This document shows, one piece after another, positions 37,282 to 45,843 of a stretch of DNA of 64,000 nt (positions are counted from its first letter, which is position 1; every line of letters starts with the position of its first letter). A model generated the notes under the pieces. It did no database searches, was not told the origin of the DNA, and worked only from the letters and a program-made list of their open reading frames with translations. Both the position numbers and the translations under genes were made by a program. This DNA is from Lachnospiraceae bacterium KH1T2. Its GTDB lineage: Bacteria; Bacillota; Clostridia; Lachnospirales; Lachnospiraceae. Location: assembly GCA_900114405.1 (NCBI GenBank), contig FOSY01000001.1:1-64000 (forward strand). The letters run 5' to 3'.

Positions 37282-39177
37282 TTACATATGACCACCGCCG
37301 CCACCCGGTGCGCCGCCGCCCGGTGCGCCACCACCGCCGCTCATGCCGCCCATGCCGCCGAGCATTGATGATTCATTAGAGTCTTTACTATCTGAGCTGC
37401 TGCTTGAAATTGAATTTGGAACAAGCACCTTATCACCTTCTGAAACTTCATCCGAGATGATCTCTGTGTAATAGTCCGTCTCAAGTCCTTTTTCAACTGC
37501 AACTTTCTTAGTTGTTATTTCCGCAGTTCCATCAGAATTAGTTGTTTCTGTCTTTTTGCCCTTTTCTGCACCTTTTCCGGCACTTGAAGCTGCATTATCT
37601 GATGTCGAATTCTTTGTATCTTTCTCTGTAGTGCCTCCTGACTCTGCTATATAGATATAGCTGTTTCCATCCTTATCTTCTTCAATACAATCGTAAGGAA
37701 CTGCAAGAACTCCTTTCCTTGACTCTGTAAGAATCGATGTTTCTGCCGTCATTCCAAGTCTAAGTCTTGAGTCCTTATCAAGAAGTGATATCTCAACTTC
37801 GTACTCCGTCGACGAACTTGATGATGATCCGGAAGATGAGCTGCTCTCCGGTGTAGGTGCTACAAATGTAACTATACCGTCAAACTCATCGTCTCCTGTA
37901 GCATCAGTCTTGATAACCGCTGTCATATTTTCTGATACAGACGCTATATCATACTGATCCACCGTACCTGTAACCTTGAATGAAGTATCATCCTGTATAA
38001 CACATATTTCCTGTGTACTGTTGCTTGTATTGTACTCGTCGCCCTCCTCTACACTCAGGCTTGTGATAATACCTGAAATAGGCGCTGTTACGTAGCAATC
38101 CTCAAGCTGCTCATAGTATTCTTCAAGCTGCTGCTGATTTTCATCGTTCGTAGTTGCATTATTAAGCTCTGTCTGCTTAAGCGTATTCTCTTTATCTTCA
38201 ATAGTACGCGTATCTGATTTAGACTCGTCTGCTGCTGAATTTACCGATTTCTGATAAGAATCTCCGGCACTTTCAAGCGAGCTCTGCGCACTAGAAAGGC
38301 TGCTCTCAGCACTGGCAACAGCGCGTTCCGCAGATGTGACGGAATCTTCTTTGCTCTCCATCGTCGACTTATATGAATCTTTCTTATTTTCCGCTTCTTC
38401 TAAAGCTTCTTTAAGTTCCTCTATACTTGAGTAACCGCTGCCGCTCAGAACGCTTTCTCTCTTTTCTGAATCTGTCGTCTCATAATATTCTTCATAAATA
38501 TCTTTGAGATCTTCATAGTCATCTTTCGCATCTTCATAGTCATCCTTAGCATCCTCATAGTCTGCTTTTGCTGAAGCAAGATCTGTCTCTGCATTACTAA
38601 GTGACCTTTCCGCATCAGAAACATTTCTCTCAGAATCTGAATAAGACCTCGCAGAGCCTGTCATATCCAGCGCATTTTCTGAAACATTGGTATTGTAATC
38701 CTCCTGCGCACGGTTCAGCGCCGCCTGTGCCATCGCCTCCTCAAGCGCATCCTGCTGCTCCGCTATATCCATCTTCTTTAAGAGCCTGTCAATCTTATCC
38801 TGAATACTTGTAGTATCAAAAGTACAGATTGGATCGCCTGCTTCGACATAATCACCTATATTAACTGAAACGCTCAATACCTTTGTATCTGATACAAGCG
38901 TAGAAACTGTTCTTGATTCGTTAGCTTCTATGGTTCCCGTAACTGCAATGGAATTACTTATATCCATCTTTGTCACCGTCTGAAATGTCTGTGTACTCCC
39001 TGCGCTTACTTTCTTTGCATTAAAGTGCAGATACGCAAGCGTACCGCCGCCTGCGATAACTGCTGCCAAAAATACAGCTAATATCACCTTAAATTTTTTT
39101 GACTTTTTCCGCTTCGTCTGAATCACCGATGGCGAAGTATTCTGCTCGGATTTTTTTCGTCCTATACCTAGTTTCAC
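37282..39177 (-). CDS. MacA-type efflux adaptor (membrane fusion) protein, unit 1
   Basis: A 631-residue membrane-fusion protein. The start is a GTG with AAGGAG 7 bp upstream. After a basic N terminus there is one membrane segment (about 31-49), then a biotinyl-lipoyl half (VGDPI-like motif: NIGDYVEAGDPICTFD). A long coiled coil (about 130-340) carries repeats of DYEDAKDD. The second lipoyl part has YVTAPISGIITSLSVEEGD, and the beta-barrel domain is interrupted by a Ser-rich stretch near 440. A Ser/Thr/Lys-rich insert lies near 510-550. The tail is Gly/Pro/Met-rich (GGMGGMSGGGGAPGGG) and ends HM. It is the first gene of its operon. Confidence 0.9.
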   Translation of the reverse strand: MKLGIGRKKSEQNTSPSVIQTKRKKSKKFKVILAVFLAAVIAGGGTLAYLHFNAKKVSAGSTQTFQTVTKMDISNSIAVTGTIEANESRTVSTLVSDTKVLSVSVNIGDYVEAGDPICTFDTTSIQDKIDRLLKKMDIAEQQDALEEAMAQAALNRAQEDYNTNVSENALDMTGSARSYSDSERNVSDAERSLSNAETDLASAKADYEDAKDDYEDAKDDYEDLKDIYEEYYETTDSEKRESVLSGSGYSSIEELKEALEEAENKKDSYKSTMESKEDSVTSAERAVASAESSLSSAQSSLESAGDSYQKSVNSAADESKSDTRTIEDKENTLKQTELNNATTNDENQQQLEEYYEQLEDCYVTAPISGIITSLSVEEGDEYNTSNSTQEICVIQDDTSFKVTGTVDQYDIASVSENMTAVIKTDATGDDEFDGIVTFVAPTPESSSSSGSSSSSSTEYEVEISLLDKDSRLRLGMTAETSILTESRKGVLAVPYDCIEEDKDGNSYIYIAESGGTTEKDTKNSTSDNAASSAGKGAEKGKKTETTNSDGTAEITTKKVAVEKGLETDYYTEIISDEVSEGDKVLVPNSISSSSSDSKDSNESSMLGGMGGMSGGGGAPGGGAPGGGGGHM

Positions 39178-39290
39178 AACAAATCTCCTTATCTGCCCTG
39201 CTTTTTTTCTTTATCGAACGTACCCTATGTTATTAAAAAATTTTGAGCTTTTTCTGTTGATTCGGTGTTCAACTTGTGACTTTAAAGCGA

Positions 39291-39332
39291 AAAAAAGGTG
39301 ACCTTTCCTAAAATGTCAAGAAAGATCACCTT
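39291..39332 (-). terminator. Terminator of efflux operon 2
   Basis: Stem AAGGTGATCTTTC paired with GAAAGGTCACCTT (39296-39308 with 39320-39332, G-U allowed), followed by TTTTTT on the minus strand. It separates the two paralogous operons. Confidence 0.9.
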
Positions 39333-39354
39333 ATGATTATCTTAAATTTAGTTT

Positions 39355-40647
39355 TTACTCATATCTAAGCGCATCTATCGGATTCATCTTAGCCGCTTTA
39401 TTTGCGGGATAATATCCAAAAAATACACCTATACCCATCGAGAACAGCATCGCAAAAATAATACTTTCCGTTGATGGTCTTGCCTCATAACCGAGCTGAG
39501 AAGAGCCAACACTGCCAAGTATCAATCCTAAAAGCAGTCCAATAAATCCACCTACGATACAAAGCACTATCGACTCAACAATGAATTGAAATCTGATAGA
39601 TGTATTCGTAGCCCCAAGAGCTTTTCTCGTACCAATCTCCCTTGTACGTTCCTGAATTGACACGAGCATGATATTCATAACCCCTATTCCGCCGACAAGC
39701 AGCGAGATACCGGCTATGATTGAGATAGCAAGCGAGATCATCGTAAGCTGTGATGTCATACTCTCAAGAATCGATGACATCGAAAACGAACTGATCTCGA
39801 AGCTTTCATTATTCCTGTAGTACCGCTTATTAAGATATTTTTCCGCCTCTGACATAAAGCTGTCAACGTCGATGCCGCTGGCAGTTGCTATAGTAGCCTG
39901 CTGATAGCGTGATTTTTGATGAAGCATATTAAACGCAGTACCCACAGGTATGTATGCTGTAGTTTCCGTATCCTTCTCTGATGTTGATGAATACGCTTCA
40001 TCCTCATACTTATACACACCGACGATAGTCAAGTAATAGTTCTTATTATTGATCACTACTTTTACATTATTTCCTATAGCCTTTGAAGTGTTTCCGTCAT
40101 AAAGATTATTACAGAAATAATCTGAAACAATACATACTTTCCTCTCTTCCGTATAATCTCTTTTTTTGAATTTTCGTCCACTCAAAAGCTTGTCATCTGC
40201 TATGGCATCATCCAATCCAAATGCATTCTCACCTACAACCTGTACGTATGCGTAGTCATCATCTATCGTAACCTGACCGTTGCCCACGGTTGCCTCACGA
40301 GTGATTCCTTTAACCTCTTCAGGCCACTTAGCCAAAACATCATCAAGTATTTCGTCCGTCAGGTAATCCTCATCTTTCATCGTCGTTGAATGTGGTCCGT
40401 CATTAAACATAAATCCCATATCATCTTCTTCTGACGAAGATGATTTCTGAGAAACGCCTATCGTGATATTATTTGCACCCATATCCTCAAATTCACTCTG
40501 AATCGACGATGTCATGGAATTTCCTACAGTATTTATGGCGATAACAGACGCTATACCAATGATGATGCCAAGCATCGTCAAGAGCGAACGCATTTTATTG
40601 GCTTTAAGACCACTAAGCGCCATGAAAATATTTTCAAGCAGGAGCAT
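39355..40647 (-). CDS. MacB-type ABC efflux permease, unit 2
   Basis: A 430-residue paralogue of the permease at 35221-36510. The same order is seen: ANKMRSLLTMLGIIIGIASV at about 14-33, a periplasm-like outer domain, then LLVGGIGVMNIMLVSIQERT and a C-terminal FFGYYPANKAAKMNPIDALR. The latter is nearly identical in both copies, while the outer domain differs more, as expected if the two units have diverged in what they recognise. The ATG overlaps the ATPase gene by 14 bp. Confidence 0.92.
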   Translation of the reverse strand: MLLLENIFMALSGLKANKMRSLLTMLGIIIGIASVIAINTVGNSMTSSIQSEFEDMGANNITIGVSQKSSSSEEDDMGFMFNDGPHSTTMKDEDYLTDEILDDVLAKWPEEVKGITREATVGNGQVTIDDDYAYVQVVGENAFGLDDAIADDKLLSGRKFKKRDYTEERKVCIVSDYFCNNLYDGNTSKAIGNNVKVVINNKNYYLTIVGVYKYEDEAYSSTSEKDTETTAYIPVGTAFNMLHQKSRYQQATIATASGIDVDSFMSEAEKYLNKRYYRNNESFEISSFSMSSILESMTSQLTMISLAISIIAGISLLVGGIGVMNIMLVSIQERTREIGTRKALGATNTSIRFQFIVESIVLCIVGGFIGLLLGLILGSVGSSQLGYEARPSTESIIFAMLFSMGIGVFFGYYPANKAAKMNPIDALRYE

Positions 40648-41353
40648 TTACTCTTCCCTCCCTTTCACCGATAAATATACCGTCTGAAAGCGTCAATATC
40701 CTTTGACATTCATCTGCGAGTTCCGGAGAGTGAGTGATAAAGACAATTGTCTTCCCCTGTTCCTCATTCAGTTTATGAAAAATATCCATTACCACGCGTC
40801 CTGTATGGCTGTCCAAAGCACCCGTAGGCTCATCGCAGAGAAGAATTGCCGGATCATTAGCCATAGCTCTTGCTATAGCAACTCTCTGCTTCTGTCCTCC
40901 GGAAAGCTCATCAGGTGTATGGTACATTCTCTCTTCCATATCGACCATTGCCATCAATTCCTTGGCTCTTCTTACTCTCTCCTTTGAAGGAATACCATTA
41001 TAGAGCATTGGCAATTCAACGTTTTTTATAGCGGAAGTTCTGGCGATCAGATTATATGTCTGAAAAACAAAACCTATCTTTTGATTCCTGATAGCCGAAA
41101 GCTCTTTATCCTTTGCCTTCATCACATCAATTCCGTCAAGGACATATTCTCCTTCTGTCGGCTTATCCAGCGCTCCTATTATGTTCATAAGCGTAGATTT
41201 TCCTGATCCGGATGCACCGACTATAGCCACGAATTCACCTCTATACACTTTAAGGCTTATGCCATGCAGTATTTCAAGTTCATTCGGATGACCTATATAG
41301 TATCTTTTATATATATTTTTCGCATCTATGATCAATTCTTTTTCATCACTCAT
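40634..41353 (-). CDS. MacB-type ABC efflux ATP-binding protein, unit 2
   Basis: A 239-residue ATPase. The ATG at 41353 (MSDEKELIIDAKN) is chosen: AAAGGAG is 8 bp upstream, and it leaves 13 bp after the adaptor stop. A longer frame to 41479 overlaps the adaptor's coding end and is only arginine-rich shadow. Walker A (GASGSGKST), signature (LSGGQKQR) and Walker B (ILLCDEPTGALD) are the same as in unit 1. The protein pairs with the permease directly downstream. Confidence 0.94.
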   Translation of the reverse strand: MSDEKELIIDAKNIYKRYYIGHPNELEILHGISLKVYRGEFVAIVGASGSGKSTLMNIIGALDKPTEGEYVLDGIDVMKAKDKELSAIRNQKIGFVFQTYNLIARTSAIKNVELPMLYNGIPSKERVRRAKELMAMVDMEERMYHTPDELSGGQKQRVAIARAMANDPAILLCDEPTGALDSHTGRVVMDIFHKLNEEQGKTIVFITHSPELADECQRILTLSDGIFIGEREGRVNAPA

Positions 41354-41366
41354 GACTCTTCTCCTT

Positions 41367-43103
41367 TTAGTGTGGGCCTCCGCCTCCCGGACCTCCGCCG
41401 CCCGGTCTGCCTCCACCAAACTCACTGCTTTCCGTCGCATCTGTTTCTGACGTATCATCCTCCAGCGAAAGTACCTCATCTCCTTCTTTTAGCTCATCAG
41501 AAATGATTTCTGTATAATAATCCGTTTCAAGTCCTTTTGTGACTGCGACTTTCTTAGTCGGAATAACCCCATCTTCACCGGCTTCACCACTCGCTGCCAT
41601 CACATAGTAATTACCTGCTGAGTCCTCACCTACACAATCATAAGGTACAGAAAGTGCATTTTCCTTAGAATCAAGCAAAATAGAAGTCTCAGCTGTCATT
41701 CCAATCCTGATCCTTGGGTCTCTCTCCTTAAGTGTGATCTCTATTTCATACTCGGTAGAAGAACTTGACGAACTTGACGAGCTGGATGAGCTTGATGAAG
41801 AACTTGACGACTGCGGAACCGGAGATACGAAAGTAACAACTCCGTCAAATGTATCATCACCTGTAGCATCGGTTTTGATGCTCGCAGTCATATTCTCTGA
41901 AATAGTCGAAATGTCATATTGATCAACCGTACCTGTAACTTTATAAGAAGTATCATCCTGAATAGTGCATACTGTCTGAGTGGACTCGCTTGTATTATAT
42001 TCATCACCGACTTCGACATTCAGCGCAGTTACAAGTCCTGCTATAGGAGCTGTGACATAACAATCTTTCAGCTGGTCATAGTAATCATCAAGTGTTGTTT
42101 GATTATCATCATTTGTCGTTGAATTGTTAAGATCGACAGAAGTAACAGAGTCCTGCTTATCTCTTATAGCACGCGAATCTGTCGTAGCTGTATCACTTGC
42201 CGAGTTCAAAGCCTTCTGATAAGCTTCAGAAGCACTTGTCAATGCACTCTTAGCTGTCTCAAGTGCACTTTGCTTGTCCTGGACACTTCTCTGATTAGTC
42301 GTTACAGAATCCTCTGCAGTATCCCTTGACTTTTTATCTAAGTCTTTCTGATCTTCAGCCTTTTCCATCGCAGTCTTAAGCGAAGATATATCCGTATAGC
42401 CGGAACCATTCAATATCTCTTCCCGCCTTGCTTCATCACTAGTCTCAAAGTACCTTTTATAAATCGACTTGAGGTCATCATATTCATCTTTTGAATCCTC
42501 ATAGTCATCCTTCGCATCTTTATAATCCTTCTCAGCATCTGCAAGGTCTTTTGCCGCATCAGCAAGGCTTCTCTCGGCATCTCCCACACTTCTTTCAGCG
42601 TCCTGATATGCCCTTGTCGCAGCCGTGATATCTATCTGATTTTCGGAAACATGAGTGAAATAATCCGCTGTAGCATCGTTTAATTCCTCACCGGCATTTT
42701 TCTCCTCCAGCGCATCTACCTTTTCCTCGACACTCATCTTTTTCTCAAGACGGTCTATCTTATCCTGAATACTTGTCGTATCAAATGTGCAGATCGGGTC
42801 TCCAGCATTGACATAATCACCAATCTCAACATCCACCGAAAGAACCTTCGTCTGAGATACAAGTGTTGTCACCGTCCTCGACTCATTCGACTCGATAGTA
42901 CCTGTAACGGCAACTGAATTACTTAAATTTTGCTTTGCAACTTTCTGAAAGGTTTGAGTGCTAAGAACATTATCATTTTTTTTATTCTTTCCTACAAAAT
43001 AGTACACTCCTCCACCGACCAAAGCTACTGCTACGACAACAGCAACAGTTTTTTTGACAATCCCTTTTTTTGGTCCTTTAATAAGACCAGTCTTCTGCCC
43101 CAT
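41367..43103 (-). CDS. MacA-type efflux adaptor (membrane fusion) protein, unit 2
   Basis: A 578-residue paralogue of the unit 1 adaptor: one membrane segment (about 18-36), lipoyl half (EIGDYVNAGDPICTFD), long coiled coil with DYKDAKDDYEDSKDEYDDL, second lipoyl half (YVTAPIAGLVTALNVEVGD), then a beta-barrel domain. A pure serine run of about 17 lies near residue 440, where unit 1 has a shorter Ser-rich stretch. The C terminus is Gly/Pro-rich (GGGRPGGGGPGGGGPH). In Gram-positives these adaptors join the ABC permease to span the cell wall zone. GGAGGG is 7 bp before the ATG. Confidence 0.9.
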   Translation of the reverse strand: MGQKTGLIKGPKKGIVKKTVAVVVAVALVGGGVYYFVGKNKKNDNVLSTQTFQKVAKQNLSNSVAVTGTIESNESRTVTTLVSQTKVLSVDVEIGDYVNAGDPICTFDTTSIQDKIDRLEKKMSVEEKVDALEEKNAGEELNDATADYFTHVSENQIDITAATRAYQDAERSVGDAERSLADAAKDLADAEKDYKDAKDDYEDSKDEYDDLKSIYKRYFETSDEARREEILNGSGYTDISSLKTAMEKAEDQKDLDKKSRDTAEDSVTTNQRSVQDKQSALETAKSALTSASEAYQKALNSASDTATTDSRAIRDKQDSVTSVDLNNSTTNDDNQTTLDDYYDQLKDCYVTAPIAGLVTALNVEVGDEYNTSESTQTVCTIQDDTSYKVTGTVDQYDISTISENMTASIKTDATGDDTFDGVVTFVSPVPQSSSSSSSSSSSSSSSSSSTEYEIEITLKERDPRIRIGMTAETSILLDSKENALSVPYDCVGEDSAGNYYVMAASGEAGEDGVIPTKKVAVTKGLETDYYTEIISDELKEGDEVLSLEDDTSETDATESSEFGGGRPGGGGPGGGGPH

Positions 43104-43212
43104 CTATTCCCCTCCTTTAATTTATCCGATGCATTAGATTAAATAATAACGAGACAATACACTAATGTAAGCCTGATGTCGGAAATATACATAATTAAAT
43201 AAAAATGTGAGA

Positions 43213-43240
43213 AATATAACCAGAAAGAATCCCTGGTCAA
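43213..43240 (-). promoter_or_regulatory. Possible promoter of efflux operon 2
   Basis: Minus-strand TTGACC (43235-43240), 16-bp spacer, TATATT (43213-43218), about 105 bp before the adaptor start. Confidence 0.45.
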
Positions 43241-43335
43241 AAGAAATGTACTCTCCCTAAATGACTATTCAAGTACTATACAAATATTTCCCCTTAATAC
43301 TCCCATATGCTAAAAAATCAGCAATACTTTTAATA

Positions 43336-43368
43336 TATGGACTCAAGCTCTCCCTTCTTGAGTCCATA
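43336..43368 (-). terminator. Hairpin after argS, probable terminator
   Basis: Perfect 12-bp stem TATGGACTCAAG / CTTGAGTCCATA (43336-43347 with 43357-43368), 34 bp beyond the argS stop. The T-run after it on the minus strand is weak, so termination strength is uncertain. Confidence 0.65.
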
Positions 43369-43401
43369 CTGAACACATTCTAATGCTTCGAATGTATCAA
43401 C

Positions 43402-45174
43402 TTACATTTTTTCCGGTGCTTCCATGCCAAGTACTTCGATGCATGATTCAAGCACTCTTAAAGCAAACTTAAGAAGTGTTATCCAGCCACACTTCTTAGC
43501 CTCATCTTCTTCTGAAAGAATCTTAGTTTCATGATAAAACCTATTAAAGCAATTTGCAAGCTCATAAATATAGGCACATACTCTGTGTGGTGCAAGCTCC
43601 TCGAAAGCATTCTTCATAGTTGAATTGTACTCAGCAAGTCTGAGCATAAGTGCTCTCTCTTCAGCATTCTGCGGCATCTGAAGCATTCCTGTATCTTCTT
43701 TTCCGCCTGCTTCCATATACTTACGAAGGATAGACTTGATTCTTACCATAGTGTACATGATATATGGGCCTGTATTACCTTCAAATGAAGTGAATTTATC
43801 AATATCAAATACGTAATCCTTAGAAGCCTGATTTGAAAGGTCTCCATACTTGATTGCAGAAAGTGCGACCATCTTTGCTGTAGCCTTAGCTTCTTCCTCT
43901 GTAAGAGCGATGCTGTCGTTCTCTGTCATCTTGCGATACATCTCATCATTTACATCACTGATAAGTCTCTCAAGACGCATAACGCCGCCTTCTCTTGTCT
44001 TAAATGGCTTTCCATCCTTACCGTTCATTGTACCGAAGCCAAGGAAGCTGAGCTTAGTAGTCTCAGGAACGATTCCTGTCTTCTTGGCAGCACGGAATAC
44101 CTGAACAAAGTGAAGCTGCTGTCTCTTATCAACTACATAAATAACCTGATCCGGCTTATAATCCTCTACTCTTTCAACAAGTGTAGCAAGGTCAGTAGTT
44201 GTGTAAAGAGCTGCACCGTCTGACTTAAGGATCATACATGGCGGAACTTCTTTAGCATCAGTCTCTTCATTAACGTCAACAACAAGAGCTCCCTGACTTT
44301 CATATGCAAAGCCATCCTGCTTCATCTTCTCAACCATAGGTCCAATGTAAGGATCTGCATCAGATTCGCCCTTCCAAAGCTCAAATGATACATTGAGGTT
44401 TTCGTAATTCTTCTTGAGATCTGCAACAGAAATTCTCATAATGTGCTTCCATATAGCTGTGTATCCTCTGTTGCCGTTCTGAAGCTTAAATGTAGCATCC
44501 ATTGCTGCAGCCTTGAACGCTTCATCTTCTTTTGACTTAGCTGAAGCAGCCGGATAGATCTCTTCAAGTTCAGAAAGAGTAAATGGAGCTTCTTCAGGGT
44601 ATTCACCTGTATAGTTCTCATCAAAATATACAAGTTCCGGCTTACGGTTCTTAAGCTCAGTGATGATAAGACCCATCTGAAGTCCCCAGTCACCAAGATG
44701 TACATCGCCGACCATATTGTAACCCATGAGACGCCCCATTCTCTTTACGCTCTCACCAATGATAGCAGAACGAAGATGACCGATGTGAAGCGGCTTAGCG
44801 ACATTCGGTCCGCCGTAGTCAACCATTATTGTCTTATTATCTGTATTTTTCTCGATTCCAAGAACCTCTGAAGCATTCATTTCCTTAAGGAAATCATTCA
44901 AAAATGCCGGTGCGATCTTCATGTTGAGAAATCCCGGACGAACTGCTTCAACAGACTCGAAGCACTTTGAGTCCTGAAGTTTTGAAGCTACAGTCTCAGC
45001 AATTTCAAATGGATTCTTGTGATATTTCTTTGCGCCTGCCATAGCACCATTACACTGAAATTCACAAAGATCCGGACGATTGGAAACGCCAACACGTCCA
45101 AGCTCTGCATCAAGTCCGGCTTCTTCAAAAGCCTTACTTACTTCTTCTGTTAACAGATCAATTAAATTCTTCAT
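43402..45174 (-). CDS. argS: Arginyl-tRNA synthetase
   Basis: A 590-residue class I synthetase that charges tRNA-Arg. The N-terminal Add-1 domain precedes the HIGH motif in PNVAKPLHIGHLRSAIIGES (about 124-143). The KMSKS position is replaced by FKTREGGVMRLERL, as is normal in many ArgS proteins. The anticodon-binding DALR domain contains SFEGNTGPYIMYTMVR and ends in VLGMEAPEKM, typical of the family. It lies 30 bp after queH and is the last gene of a probable operon. Confidence 0.97.
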   Translation of the reverse strand: MKNLIDLLTEEVSKAFEEAGLDAELGRVGVSNRPDLCEFQCNGAMAGAKKYHKNPFEIAETVASKLQDSKCFESVEAVRPGFLNMKIAPAFLNDFLKEMNASEVLGIEKNTDNKTIMVDYGGPNVAKPLHIGHLRSAIIGESVKRMGRLMGYNMVGDVHLGDWGLQMGLIITELKNRKPELVYFDENYTGEYPEEAPFTLSELEEIYPAASAKSKEDEAFKAAAMDATFKLQNGNRGYTAIWKHIMRISVADLKKNYENLNVSFELWKGESDADPYIGPMVEKMKQDGFAYESQGALVVDVNEETDAKEVPPCMILKSDGAALYTTTDLATLVERVEDYKPDQVIYVVDKRQQLHFVQVFRAAKKTGIVPETTKLSFLGFGTMNGKDGKPFKTREGGVMRLERLISDVNDEMYRKMTENDSIALTEEEAKATAKMVALSAIKYGDLSNQASKDYVFDIDKFTSFEGNTGPYIMYTMVRIKSILRKYMEAGGKEDTGMLQMPQNAEERALMLRLAEYNSTMKNAFEELAPHRVCAYIYELANCFNRFYHETKILSEEDEAKKCGWITLLKFALRVLESCIEVLGMEAPEKM

Positions 45175-45204
45175 AAAACCTTTTTCCTAACCTATTTATT
45201 ATCC

Positions 45205-45819
45205 TTATGCGGGTTCGTTCCTCTTGGAATAAACACATCCGCAATAATTCTGGCGATAAAGTCCATACTCATGAGACAGCTCTATCGAACGCTTGTAGCC
45301 ATCCTTTTTCTTAAAGTCTGATGGAAGATGTCTGACCTCGAAAAAGTTTCCAAGCCTTTCACCTATCTCATTGATCTTCTGAGAATTCTTTAATGGACTT
45401 ATTGAAAGTGTCGTTGTGAAATAATCAAACCCATTTTCCACTGCAACCTTCGCAGTCTCTCTCATTCTCAGCTCGTAGCACTTAAAACAGCGTGCTCCGC
45501 CTTCAGGGACATTTTCAAGCCCCCTCGCCATCTCATAAAACGGAGCTGAATTATACTTGCAGACTATGACATCCACGGGAAGTGCTGCTTCCTTCACAAA
45601 TCTGCGCAGTTCAGCCGCCCTCTTAACGTACTCTTCTTCAGAATCCATATTTGGATTATAAAAAAATATCGTTACGTCAAAATAAGGCACCAGCCGCTCA
45701 AGACAACCGCTTGAGCAGGGTGCACAGCAGGCATGAAGCAAAAGCTTTGGCTTCGGTGCCGAAGGATCGAGCTTAGCAATAAGCTCGTCCATTTCTTTAC
45801 TAAAATTCCTCTTATTCAC
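45205..45819 (-). CDS. queH: Epoxyqueuosine reductase QueH
   Basis: A 204-residue enzyme of the DUF208 (QueH) family, which reduces epoxyqueuosine to queuosine in tRNA, the last step of the modification. The metal-cluster and adjacent cysteines are all present: HACCAPCSSGCLERL (about 29-43), GARCFKCYELRMRETA (about 108-123) and YCGCVYS near the C terminus. The conserved TTTLSISPLKNSQKINEIG block is intact. It sits between carB and argS in a tight run of minus-strand genes. Confidence 0.92.
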   Translation of the reverse strand: MNKRNFSKEMDELIAKLDPSAPKPKLLLHACCAPCSSGCLERLVPYFDVTIFFYNPNMDSEEEYVKRAAELRRFVKEAALPVDVIVCKYNSAPFYEMARGLENVPEGGARCFKCYELRMRETAKVAVENGFDYFTTTLSISPLKNSQKINEIGERLGNFFEVRHLPSDFKKKDGYKRSIELSHEYGLYRQNYCGCVYSKRNEPA

Positions 45820-45843
45820 AAAAAACCTCTGAATAATTAATTC

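Noticed and set aside
41354..41479. Longer N terminus of the unit 2 ATPase
   Set aside because: It overlaps the adaptor's Gly/Pro-rich coding end and lacks homology to the unit 1 ATPase.
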